A stretch of DNA of 64,000 bases. Origin: Terriglobia bacterium (GTDB lineage: Bacteria > Acidobacteriota > Terriglobia > Bryobacterales > UBA6623). A program made the position numbers and the translations under genes. The stretch lies in NCBI GenBank assembly GCA_009841225.1, contig VXMF01000011.1:124001-188000 (forward strand). Direction: 5' to 3'. Shown here in pieces: positions 19,410 to 27,589 of this stretch. Every line of letters starts with the position of its first letter. The first letter of the stretch is position 1. Under the pieces are notes generated by a model. The model was not told where the DNA came from. It made no database searches and worked only from the letters and a program-made list of their open reading frames with translations.

Positions 19410-20987
19410 CTATCGAAACACGACGAGATGCGAGAGCGCAATGTCGCTGCCGGTCGAACCCGGATACGTTTCACCCCGCACGACGACGCGCAGAATGTGC
19501 TTGCCGTCCTCGAGCCCGTAGTCGTGCCAAACGGACTCCCATCCTTTGGGAGCGTTTTCGTCCGGGTAGACATCCACGGTTCGATTCAGTTCACCGTCCA
19601 GATAGATGTCCGCTGTGCCACCGCTGGGCAGGTAGTAGCCCGAGATGATCGCACCGGTTCCCTCGAATTCGATCATCGCCTCGGCTCCCGTGCTGCTGCT
19701 TGTCCTCACCGTGTGCTGCGGACCCCAGTTCGAGATTGTGTCCTCCCAGTTTCCGTCCCAGGACCACCGAGGATCGGTGACAGGAACGCGGTCGACAGGG
19801 GATCCGTAGTCATCCCAAGATTCGAACTCCGGCGGAACGGCATCTTGGATCCTCACCAACAACTGGTCGCCTTCGACACGTCCGCCGTGTCGTTCGGCCA
19901 TCGCGATGGCGCGCTTCTCGGTGCTGTCGACGATAGTCCGGAACGAGTAGTTCGTATAGCTGAACTTCTCGTCCGCGACTTGTTCTATCCCGCTCTTGTA
20001 CTCATCGGGGATGCCTTCCAGTCCCGAGACCACTCCGAGGATGCCTAGCGCGCTGGCGGGGTTGCAGTCGGAGTCCTGCCCGCAGCGAGTCGAAATCGTC
20101 ATCGTCTTGCCGAAATCCCCGCCGCCGTAGAGCATTCCCAAGGCGATGTAGGCTCCGTTGAGCTTGGCGTCGATGTTGAACGGATTTGCCGCCCCCTCAG
20201 GGCACGGCTCGCGCTTGTTCCACCTCTCCTCGACCAGGTTCCAGACAGTGATCCAGTCCTCGGGATGCTGCTCGGACCACTCGATGACGTCGCCGATCAG
20301 TTGCGCGTAGGGACTCTCAGCCGGCAGGCAGGCCAGCCCGGCCGAAACCAGTTCTTGCGGATCGCTCTCGAAAAAGGCCGCGGCGTACATGCAGCTGACG
20401 AACATCCCGCCGTAGATCCCGTCCCCGTGGTTCATTACCCGGCCGGCCCGGTAGCAAAGGTCATTCGATGCTTGGGGAAGACCGGGCGCCATCAGCCCGA
20501 CGAAGTCCGCCTCGATCTGGAAATCGATGTCATTGGCATGAGCGTTGTACTTCGGCGTGCCGCTGAGCGTGGCAGGAACCCCGCGCTTGAGTGCCCGGCG
20601 GGCAGCCAAGTTGGCGTGCCAGAGACTGTATTGGGCCTCCTTGAACATCGCGCCGAAGTCTTCGGTCGTAGCGTCAAGGCCCTTGTCGTCAAGCACTTGA
20701 GCGAAGGTCATGTCTACGTATAGGTCGTCTTGGTCGATCGCGCTCGCGACTGCGTTCGGATCCCATTCCGGGAGCTTGTCTTCAGGAATGATGGATTCCC
20801 GATACCGGAACTCCGTCGGTTCGCCGTAGCTAACGCCGATCATCTGGCCCGCCCAGCCTCCAGCGATCTTGTCTCGCAGCGTCGACAGCGAAATCTGCTC
20901 GTACTCCGGCTCGGGGCCGGCCGCGCAAGTGCAAAGAGCGATGCAGATGGCTAGCGCGATGACAGGCTTTGGAGCGAGCGTGCCCAT
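19410..20987 (-). CDS. Exported ADP-ribosylglycohydrolase-fold protein with a C-terminal beta domain (copy 2)
   Basis: The product is about 525 residues from ATG 20987, which opens a signal peptide (GTLAPKPVIALAICIALCTCAAG; a Cys near the end may be lipidated, though the lipobox is not canonical). The frame is open further upstream, but no export signal would then be at the N-terminus. The catalytic-like part has AIDQDDLYVDMTF where a DDT/E motif is expected, and STRCGQDSDCNPASALG near the second metal site, so both motifs diverge from copies 1 and 3. After about residue 400 a beta-rich domain follows (AEAMIEFEGTGAIISGYYLP; ADIYLDGELNRTVDVY), resembling a carbohydrate-binding module. It precedes copy 1 in the same operon. 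Confidence 0.78.
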   Translation of the reverse strand: MGTLAPKPVIALAICIALCTCAAGPEPEYEQISLSTLRDKIAGGWAGQMIGVSYGEPTEFRYRESIIPEDKLPEWDPNAVASAIDQDDLYVDMTFAQVLDDKGLDATTEDFGAMFKEAQYSLWHANLAARRALKRGVPATLSGTPKYNAHANDIDFQIEADFVGLMAPGLPQASNDLCYRAGRVMNHGDGIYGGMFVSCMYAAAFFESDPQELVSAGLACLPAESPYAQLIGDVIEWSEQHPEDWITVWNLVEERWNKREPCPEGAANPFNIDAKLNGAYIALGMLYGGGDFGKTMTISTRCGQDSDCNPASALGILGVVSGLEGIPDEYKSGIEQVADEKFSYTNYSFRTIVDSTEKRAIAMAERHGGRVEGDQLLVRIQDAVPPEFESWDDYGSPVDRVPVTDPRWSWDGNWEDTISNWGPQHTVRTSSSTGAEAMIEFEGTGAIISGYYLPSGGTADIYLDGELNRTVDVYPDENAPKGWESVWHDYGLEDGKHILRVVVRGETYPGSTGSDIALSHLVVFR

Positions 20988-21042
20988 CGGATTTCTCGCG
21001 GGAAGGGTTCCGATCGTTGGATCCCGCCTAGGAGGCCGTCCG

Positions 21043-21048
21043 ATTATA
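21043..21048 (-). promoter_or_regulatory. Possible -10 element for the ADP-ribosylglycohydrolase pair
   Basis: A perfect TATAAT on the minus strand lies in the 191-base gap upstream of copy 2 and would give a leader of about 50 bases. No matching -35 is visible, so an activator may be needed or the match may be chance. Confidence 0.35.
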
Positions 21049-21178
21049 TTCGAGCCAAACTTCGCCCGGAGCATGGGGAGGGAGCCCATTAGAACAGGGT
21101 TCATCATTGGCGGCCCGGACTCATTCCACGGCCCTGCGCGCACCGAAGGTAGGGGAGGTGAGAGTGCCAGCCGCCACT

Positions 21179-22207
21179 TTACTGGATCGACTGCTTCTCC
21201 AACCGTCGCACCTCTTCAGCGATGCGCAGGTGCTGCCGGGCGCGGTCCGAGCGGCCTGTCTTGTAGTAGATGCGGCTCTGGAGGAAGTGCGCCTCATAGC
21301 TTTGGGGGTGGATCTGGATCGCACGTCGAACGGTGTCTTCCGCTAGCTCCAGGAGGTTTTGATCCATGTAGATCTTGGCGAGGAGAATGTACGACTCTAC
21401 TGAGCCGGTGTCGAGCCAGATGGCCCGCCTCAATGCCTCCACTGACTCTGCCTCGCTTCCCAAACCGAGGAGGGCTTCTCCCATCGCGTGCCATGCGGCC
21501 GGGTGCCGCGGGTATCTTTCAAGATCCCTTCGAAGCAGTTCAGACGCCTTTGCGTAGTCGCCCCGGCGCAATTCGATGGCTCCAAGCGCGTAGTCTACGC
21601 CGGGCAGGTCGGGCTGTAGAGCGCGAGCGTTCACGAGCAACGACTCTGCGTCATCGAGGCGACCCTCCTGCGACAGCAACTCGGCGGCGAGGGCGAAGGC
21701 CTCCGGGCTCGCGGGATCGACTTGGAAGATCTTCGAGAACGGAATCCTAGCTTGGTTCCCTCGGCCTGAGCGCACGTATGTCACTGCAAGCGTGTAGAGG
21801 AGTTCGGAGTCGTGCGGCTTCCAACCCGATGCTTGCTCCAGCAGCGGTGCCGCTTGCTGCCACCGACCCTCGAAGAAATAGGCCACTCCGAGGATCTCGA
21901 CTGTTTGTTTCCACGGAGCCGATTCCGGCTCTTCCCGCTCCAAGGCAGCCGTCAGGTGCTGGATCGCGTCGCTGAAGTTCCGCAATCGGTAGTAGGCAAG
22001 ACCGAGGAAGTGACGCGCCTCCGGACGGTCCGGCAATCTCTCGGGCCAAGGCTGGAGCGTTTCGATAACTCCGCTGAAGTCGCCTTGGGATAGCAGTGCA
22101 TCGGCCTTTCGCAGATCGTTGGCGTACTTGGAGATTTCCGGAGACTGGCCGACGGCCGCAACTGCGATGCTGAGCGCGAGCGCCGCAAGCCTTGCCGCCG
22201 CCGTCAT
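21179..22207 (-). CDS. Exported tetratricopeptide-repeat protein
   Basis: This 342-residue protein has a signal peptide (TAAARLAALALSIAVAAVGQ) followed by TPR helices over most of its length (for example PEARHFLGLAYYRLRNFSDAIQHL and HPAAWHAMGEALLGLGSEAESVEAL). TPR arrays bind partner proteins; no enzymatic motif is present. ATG 22207 is annotated; TTG 22216 would overlap the stop of the upstream CRTAC1-like gene (TTGA) and is an alternative, indicating translational coupling. The CRTAC1-TPR order is the same as the domain order of the fused protein at 27590-31534, so the two gene products probably act together in the periplasm or at the outer membrane. Confidence 0.78.
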   Translation of the reverse strand: MTAAARLAALALSIAVAAVGQSPEISKYANDLRKADALLSQGDFSGVIETLQPWPERLPDRPEARHFLGLAYYRLRNFSDAIQHLTAALEREEPESAPWKQTVEILGVAYFFEGRWQQAAPLLEQASGWKPHDSELLYTLAVTYVRSGRGNQARIPFSKIFQVDPASPEAFALAAELLSQEGRLDDAESLLVNARALQPDLPGVDYALGAIELRRGDYAKASELLRRDLERYPRHPAAWHAMGEALLGLGSEAESVEALRRAIWLDTGSVESYILLAKIYMDQNLLELAEDTVRRAIQIHPQSYEAHFLQSRIYYKTGRSDRARQHLRIAEEVRRLEKQSIQ

Positions 22208-22212
22208 TGCAC

Positions 22213-24030
22213 TCAATCACTCTTTCCGTGCTCGATGACGAGAACTTGATCGACCGCCGAAGGCGCGTAGGTCTCCCGTAGCCCACCCGGCCAGATAACT
22301 TCGAGGTGTTCGATCTCTTCCGCCTCGCCCAAGCCGAAGTGAATCCGGAGATCGCTCTGGGACAGATATCCGCGGCCGGAAGCCACCTCGCCCCGCTGTC
22401 GAAGTCCTCCTGCTTGGCAGAACACGACGGAGCCAATCGCGTCGCGTGGCATTCCCAGCGCTGTGTTGCCGATCAGCTTGACGACGATCCAATGCCCGGC
22501 GGGTCCCGATCGCTGGTTTCGCAACACCGTGGGACGGCCATCTAGGTTGTTCAAGACGATATCCAAGCTGCCGTCGTTGAAGAGGTCTCCGACCGCGGCC
22601 CCGCGCGAGTTCTTCGGGCGGTTGAAGCCGGTGCCCAAGCTGCCGGACACATCGATGAACCTCCCGTTGTGGAGATTGCGGAAAAGAAGGGTCCTCTGCA
22701 TGTATGACGTGCCCCAGCTCGCGGGGTTGGCTTGGGGGAAGATGTGGCCGTTTGCGGCTAGGATGTCGAGCCATCCATCGTTGTCGTAGTCGAAGAACTC
22801 CGCCCCCCAGCCAAGGAACGGAAGAGTCGCTGCCAACAGCCCGGACTGCAAGGTGACATCGCTGAAGTCCAGGTTGCCGTTGTTGCGATGCAACGTGTAG
22901 TTGTCGCCTGCGAAAGTCGTGAAGAAGAAGTCGTTCCTACCGTCATGGGTGTAGTCCCCTATGGCGACTCCCATGTAAGCCTGCTCGAGACCATCGCCAT
23001 TCGTGGCGAGGCCGCTAAGCATGCCGATCTCCTCGAACGTACCGTCGCCTAAGTTGCGGAACAGGTAGTTGGGCATCGAGTCGTTGGCCACGACGATATC
23101 AAGACTTCCGTCATCGTCGGCATCGACCCAAGCGACCGCTAGGCCGTAGCTGGTCTTCGCTGCTCGCACTCCCGATTCCTGCGTTACGTCTTGGAACCGC
23201 CCGTTACCTACGTTGAGGAACAGGAAGTCGGGCGCTGGATCCAATCCCTTGGGGCCGCACGCCACCGAAACACCGTAGTAGACGCAGGCGGCCTGCTCGG
23301 AATCGTAGGCGGCGCCAGTGGCCGGCATGCTCCCAGTGGATCCTCTTCTCCGGCTTGGCGCCGGGGCTGAATGCGAGGGGGTGCCCCCGGGCGGGGGTGG
23401 ATCGTCCCAATCAAAGTCGACGTAACCGGCCACGTAGAGATCGAGCAGGCCGTCACCGTTGTAATCGCCGAACGCACATCCGGTAGACCAGGCGTCGACT
23501 TGGACACCAGCGTTTGCGGCAGTGTCCGTAAACGTTCCGTCCCCGGAGTTGACGTAGAGACGGCTCTTGCCGAAGTTGGTGACGTACAGGTCCTCCCACC
23601 CGTCGTTATTGATGTCTCCGGCGCAGACTCCTACGCCCCAACGGTTGTTCGCGACTCCTGCCGGGGCCGTCACATCCGCAAACGTTCCGTCTAGGTTGTT
23701 ACGGAATAACGCTGCCGATTCGGGCGGCACTCGTCCCGTCCGCGCGTCTTCGGACAGAGCGTTCACCAGGTAGATGTCAAGCCAGCCGTCGTTGTTGTAG
23801 TCGAACAGCGCGACACCCGAGCCGATTGTCTCCGGCAGGTACGGTTTCTGAGGGGATCCGGCGCGGTGTTCGAACGAGCCCAAGGCAGAGGCTTGAGTGG
23901 CATCCTCGAACGAAACGCCTGGCGCGGCCTGCGCGGAAGGCAGCGGGGCTGCCAGAGTCGAGACCTGCGGAGGACTCGGTGCGGTCACGGTTAGCCACAG
24001 CGCAATGAGAGCGTGGTGGCCCCTGAGCAT
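22213..24030 (-). CDS. CRTAC1-family protein: FG-GAP/VCBS repeats + ASPIC/UnbV domain
   Basis: The product is about 605 residues from ATG 24030, which opens a signal peptide (LRGHHALIALWLTVTAPSPP). Repeated calcium-binding FG-GAP motifs form a beta-propeller (SGVALFDYNNDGWLDIYLVN; AGDINNDGWEDLYVTNFG; GDYNGDGLLDLYVAGYVD). The C-terminal ~120 residues are the ASPIC/UnbV domain (IGNTALGMPRDAIGSVV; LRIHFGLGEAEEIEHLEVIW). Such proteins are exported and thought to bind glycans or surface structures; no catalytic role is known. The TPR gene overlaps its stop codon. A TATACT at 24039-24044 (minus strand) would place the transcript start almost at the ATG. Confidence 0.85.
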   Translation of the reverse strand: MLRGHHALIALWLTVTAPSPPQVSTLAAPLPSAQAAPGVSFEDATQASALGSFEHRAGSPQKPYLPETIGSGVALFDYNNDGWLDIYLVNALSEDARTGRVPPESAALFRNNLDGTFADVTAPAGVANNRWGVGVCAGDINNDGWEDLYVTNFGKSRLYVNSGDGTFTDTAANAGVQVDAWSTGCAFGDYNGDGLLDLYVAGYVDFDWDDPPPPGGTPSHSAPAPSRRRGSTGSMPATGAAYDSEQAACVYYGVSVACGPKGLDPAPDFLFLNVGNGRFQDVTQESGVRAAKTSYGLAVAWVDADDDGSLDIVVANDSMPNYLFRNLGDGTFEEIGMLSGLATNGDGLEQAYMGVAIGDYTHDGRNDFFFTTFAGDNYTLHRNNGNLDFSDVTLQSGLLAATLPFLGWGAEFFDYDNDGWLDILAANGHIFPQANPASWGTSYMQRTLLFRNLHNGRFIDVSGSLGTGFNRPKNSRGAAVGDLFNDGSLDIVLNNLDGRPTVLRNQRSGPAGHWIVVKLIGNTALGMPRDAIGSVVFCQAGGLRQRGEVASGRGYLSQSDLRIHFGLGEAEEIEHLEVIWPGGLRETYAPSAVDQVLVIEHGKSD

Positions 24031-24244
24031 GCCCCACAAGTATAGCCAGCCAACTCTCTCGCAACTTTGCTTGACAGCGGAGTTGCTGACTGATGACATC
24101 GCATACGGGGAGAATGCCGAAACGACCAAGACTCCATGAACGAGATGCTAGTGCTCCATCAAGTCATCTCTCACTTGTTCCCGAAGACTTCCAGCTATGA
24201 GGTAGGGCATGCTGCCTGCCCCGTGAATGCAGCGGGAAACCGAT

Positions 24245-24643
24245 TCAGGACCGATTCGGTTCGGCTAGCAATTCCCTCACGCGCGACAGCAGAGAGGCCG
24301 TTCGGGAGGCAGCCTGCGCACGGTCCATGGGCGGCTCCTGAGGGTCGAGCGCCTCGTACCGATGGACGACGGCGAACGGAGTGTAGTCCGAGAGGCTCCG
24401 GAAGGCTCCCAGTTCGATACCTCCTTGCGCGAGAACCTCGAACAACTGTTCCAGATCGTGCGTTAGCGGATAGCTCTCGCCGCGAACGGCCAACCAGGCC
24501 TTGAGCAGCTTTTCGACGGCTTGCTGTACGTGAAAACCAAACACCTCGTCCGCCCCGCCGTTGTGCTCCAGCATCAGCTGCACGAGCTCAAAGTCTCGCT
24601 CTGCCGCCAGAACCAATGCCTGGGCGCACTTAAGGTCGCTCAT
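24245..24643 (-). CDS. HEPN-domain protein (putative toxin partner of MNT)
   Basis: This small all-helical protein of 132 residues has the HEPN layout: ERDFELVQLMLEHNGG, FHVQQAVEKLLKAWLAVRG, LTHDLEQLFEVL, then DYTPFAVVHRYEALDP and a C-terminal helix. ATG 24643 is used; upstream codons give a poorer N-terminus. It lacks the R-x4-6-H ribonuclease motif of HepT-type toxins and looks like the PF05168 HEPN class, so RNase activity is uncertain. It overlaps the 3' end of the MNT gene by 14 bases, the usual order of HEPN/MNT modules. Role: presumed type VII-like toxin-antitoxin or nucleotide-sensing pair. Confidence 0.75.
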   Translation of the reverse strand: MSDLKCAQALVLAAERDFELVQLMLEHNGGADEVFGFHVQQAVEKLLKAWLAVRGESYPLTHDLEQLFEVLAQGGIELGAFRSLSDYTPFAVVHRYEALDPQEPPMDRAQAASRTASLLSRVRELLAEPNRS

Positions 24644-24965
24644 AGAGCACCCTGCCTTCGCGAAGGGCGCGCGCAAGAACGTAGTTCAGCGAGTCCTTCC
24701 AGTACTCGACGTCGGCGTGGCTGTACACGAGGATGTCCTTGCGAACGCGCACCCTCGCGAGCGCCTTGTACAGGAGGGCTTCCTCTCTCAGCCTCGATCT
24801 GGTTTCATCAAACGGCCTAGCCTCGATAACAACCAAGTCCACGTCTGATTCGGGTGTGGCGTCCCCCCGGCCTTGAGAGCCGAAGAGGATCACCTTTTCG
24901 GGGTCTACTGCATTGACAATGAGCCGCACCATTCGGCCCAGCAGTTCTTCAGTCACTGGCTCCAT
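24630..24965 (-). CDS. MNT-type minimal nucleotidyltransferase (antitoxin of the HEPN pair)
   Basis: This 111-residue protein has the polymerase-beta-like nucleotidyltransferase motif LFGSQGRGDATPESDVDLVV, including the GS and DxD residues for metal and nucleotide binding, so it is predicted to be active. In HEPN/MNT modules the MNT protein can AMPylate its HEPN partner to neutralise it. ATG 24965 (MEPVTEELLGRMVRLIV) is preferred; the frame is open 20 codons upstream (25025), but that part is Gln/Pro/Ser-rich and looks non-coding. It is translationally coupled to the downstream HEPN gene. The pair lies between two convergently or divergently arranged accessory genes, a common site for toxin-antitoxin cassettes. 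Confidence 0.8.
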   Translation of the reverse strand: MEPVTEELLGRMVRLIVNAVDPEKVILFGSQGRGDATPESDVDLVVIEARPFDETRSRLREEALLYKALARVRVRKDILVYSHADVEYWKDSLNYVLARALREGRVLYERP

Positions 24966-25425
24966 GCCAGCGCTGGACGGTGGCTGAGCAGCGGGCTGAC
25001 GCTGCGATTCGCTCCCTTCAGGCACTGCTCAGGGCCTCTCGTGCGTACCCCGCCACATGTCTCAGTCCTTGCCCACGCGGTTCAGCGATGCTCGAACCAG
25101 CGATGCCATTGCCCCCCATCGTCTGGCTCGAATCGCGCACAGGTCCATTTTCGCAGCCCTGCTTGAACAACCGTTGCCCTATTATCGCCAGCCATGGGCT
25201 CAGTATCGATCCACCGGGAGCGAGTTCCACGGCGGTCCGAATTGGTGGAGACTTCGTTGCTGAGCTAGGCTAGGAAGCAAATCGCTCGAATTCACTGACT
25301 CTCTGGCCGTCTATTCGGACCTATTCCACGCTCTCTTGAGAGATTGGACTGCCTCCGGGAGAGTGAATGAACCTAGGTTTCCCACCGAACCGGACGGAGC
25401 GTCACTCGCTAGGAGGAAGACCAAG
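24966..25425. other. Intergenic stretch without a recognised gene
   Basis: Between the MNT gene and the divergent ADP-ribosylglycohydrolase gene. Several short open frames exist on both strands, but none has a Shine-Dalgarno site, recognisable motif or plausible composition. No tRNA, repeat or strong hairpin was seen. Promoters for both flanking genes should lie here. Confidence 0.5.
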
Positions 25426-27444
25426 TTGCATCGAAAACCAGTGACTGCTTTGTGGATTGTCGCGTTGTTGATCGTATCGAGTGTTTCCGCTCAGGACCCA
25501 GCGTTCAAGCGGATCGCGGTCGAGGATTACCGCGACAAGGTATACGGTTCTTGGCTGGCCCAATGCATCGGCAACATTTATGGGCTGCCGCACGAGAACC
25601 GATACATCGACGAGCCGGGCCCCGATGCGTTTCCTTACGGCTACCGCCGGAATCTGGAGGCACTCAAGAGAACTAACGGAGTGTTCTCGGATGACGACAC
25701 GGATATCGAGTACATGTATCTCCTGGCAATGGAGCGGCACGGCCCCGAGCCGACCCTGGCCGAACTCGCTGCTATGTGGAAATACCATGTTCGAAATCGT
25801 GTATGGCTTGCAAATCGGGCTGCAGTCGCAGCGATGAACCACGGATTCACGCCCCCATTCACTGGCGCCAGGGAACTGAATCCGCACTGGTTTCAGATCG
25901 ATCCACAGCTCATCAATGAGATCTGGTCCGTCACGGCGCCTGGCATGGTGCGTTATGCCGCAGCGAAGTCTGGATGGGCCGCGCGGATCATGGACGACGA
26001 TTGGGGGATCGAACCGACCGTCTACTACGGTGCCATGTATGCGGCAGCGTTTTTCGAGACGGATGCCCACAAGCTGATCGACGTTGGCGTTGCTGCACTG
26101 CCCGAGGGGAGCCGTTTCGCACGGACTGTCTCGGACATGAAGGCTCTGTACCACAAGTATCCCGAAGATTGGAAGGCCGCCCGTCGCGAAATGGCCGAGA
26201 AATACTATCACCGGGAGCCACCCGAGTCGAAGACTATCTGGAATGCAAACTTGAATGCGGCCGCTGGAGTCCTGGCGCAGCTCTATGGGAACGGAGACTT
26301 TCAAGACACCCTCGATTTGAGTTGTGCAATGGGCTTCGATGCCGACAATCAAGCGGCGACGTTGGCGGGCCTGCTGGGTGTGATGCTCGGCCGACAAGGT
26401 CTGCCGAATGACCTGCTGTTTCCAGTGCGAGAATTTGACTGGGCCAAGCCGTTCAACGATTTCTACAAGAATGTCAGCCGCTACGAGATGCCGGACGCCG
26501 GGCTGAAGGACATGGCAAACCGGATGGCGGCGCAGGGAGAGAAGATCATTCTCCGGCATGGCGGACGGAAGTTTAGCGAAGGCGGAACGGAATTCTATCT
26601 GATCAACACGGAATCGCCATTCGTTCCCCCTCTTGAGTTTCCGAGCGGCCCGCTGCCGTACATGGGGGTCGGCCAGCGAGTCGAGTACGAGTTGCCCGCT
26701 TTTGGCGGCCAGGCCCCGCTCAATTGGACCGTTCTGCGCGGTGACCTTCCCGGGAATCTCCGGATTCTTGAAGGGAGGGTCTCCGGCGTGCCTTCCGCCC
26801 CCGGGGTTTTCCCGATCGCATTGCAATTGACGGCCGGCAACGGCCAGCAGATCTCGAAGGCTCTGAAGCTGGTGGTCCGTGGCCCGAATCTCGCCCGGTC
26901 CGCCAGAAGCGTCCTGAGCAGTGTCAGGAAGACGGATACCGCTCGTCGGGATCAGATGTGGCTAACCGTCCCACGTTCTCTTTATGCCGATCAGGTCGAG
27001 GTCATCCGAGACGGAAAACGTCTTGGCGATGGTTCGACGTTCTACAGCATTGAAGACCATGGAAATCCGAAGCTTGACTTCTTCGGATTCGAGTGGAGCG
27101 AACCTCAGCGCGTGGGCCTGCTGGGGTACCACACGGGATCTGTTGAGGAGAGTGGCGGCTGGTTCACGTCCTTGAGCGTCGAGTATCGCGACAGCGACGG
27201 GAACTGGAGACCAGTTGACGGACTCCTGATTAGCCCTCCATTGGCCCCGGGGCCCTTGCCGTTCAACAAACCCCACTTTGTCGAGTACCTACTGGCCTTT
27301 CGGCCGGTGACGACGGCAGCGATTCGCATCATCGGGGACGCCGGTGGAACCGATCACTGGCGCAGTAGCCCGACACACTTCTCGTCGATCAGCGAGTTGA
27401 GCGTCCATGGCCCGCTGCCGGGATACGAGTTGCTCAACCGCTAG
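25426..27444 (+). CDS. Exported ADP-ribosylglycohydrolase-fold protein with Ig-like and discoidin-like C-terminal domains (copy 3)
   Basis: The predicted start is TTG 25426, because AGGAGGA (25411-25417) lies eight bases before it and it opens a signal peptide (HRKPVTALWIVALLIVSSVSAQ). The 672-residue product has an ADP-ribosylglycohydrolase-type domain closely related to copy 1: SDDDTDIEYMYLLAMERHG, NPHWFQIDPQLINEIWS and GFDADNQAATLAG. It then continues with an Ig-like He_PIG-type domain (ILEGRVSGVPSAPGVFPIAL) and a C-terminal domain with the look of an F5/8-type (discoidin) module. These additions suggest binding to polysaccharide or cell-surface glycans. Export and accessory modules point to glycan or glycoside substrates rather than protein-ADP-ribose, but this is inferred. 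Confidence 0.78.
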   Translation: MHRKPVTALWIVALLIVSSVSAQDPAFKRIAVEDYRDKVYGSWLAQCIGNIYGLPHENRYIDEPGPDAFPYGYRRNLEALKRTNGVFSDDDTDIEYMYLLAMERHGPEPTLAELAAMWKYHVRNRVWLANRAAVAAMNHGFTPPFTGARELNPHWFQIDPQLINEIWSVTAPGMVRYAAAKSGWAARIMDDDWGIEPTVYYGAMYAAAFFETDAHKLIDVGVAALPEGSRFARTVSDMKALYHKYPEDWKAARREMAEKYYHREPPESKTIWNANLNAAAGVLAQLYGNGDFQDTLDLSCAMGFDADNQAATLAGLLGVMLGRQGLPNDLLFPVREFDWAKPFNDFYKNVSRYEMPDAGLKDMANRMAAQGEKIILRHGGRKFSEGGTEFYLINTESPFVPPLEFPSGPLPYMGVGQRVEYELPAFGGQAPLNWTVLRGDLPGNLRILEGRVSGVPSAPGVFPIALQLTAGNGQQISKALKLVVRGPNLARSARSVLSSVRKTDTARRDQMWLTVPRSLYADQVEVIRDGKRLGDGSTFYSIEDHGNPKLDFFGFEWSEPQRVGLLGYHTGSVEESGGWFTSLSVEYRDSDGNWRPVDGLLISPPLAPGPLPFNKPHFVEYLLAFRPVTTAAIRIIGDAGGTDHWRSSPTHFSSISELSVHGPLPGYELLNR

Positions 27445-27589
27445 GCTCGCGACTTCGAGAAGCTCTCGAGCGCCCAACCCGGTTCGTGATTCGTGGGCCA
27501 ACCGCCAGCGCTTCGCGCGAAAAGCTGAGCAGACGCGAACCCTTCCGAGCGCCAGGGCCGGGAGAGGAAGCATGATCCAGGCTTGGGAG

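Noticed and set aside
24980..25273. 97-codon plus-strand frame between MNT and ADP-ribosylglycohydrolase genes
   Set aside because: Starts inside the upstream gene's 5' region, is Pro/Ser/Arg-rich and lacks homology or a ribosome site.
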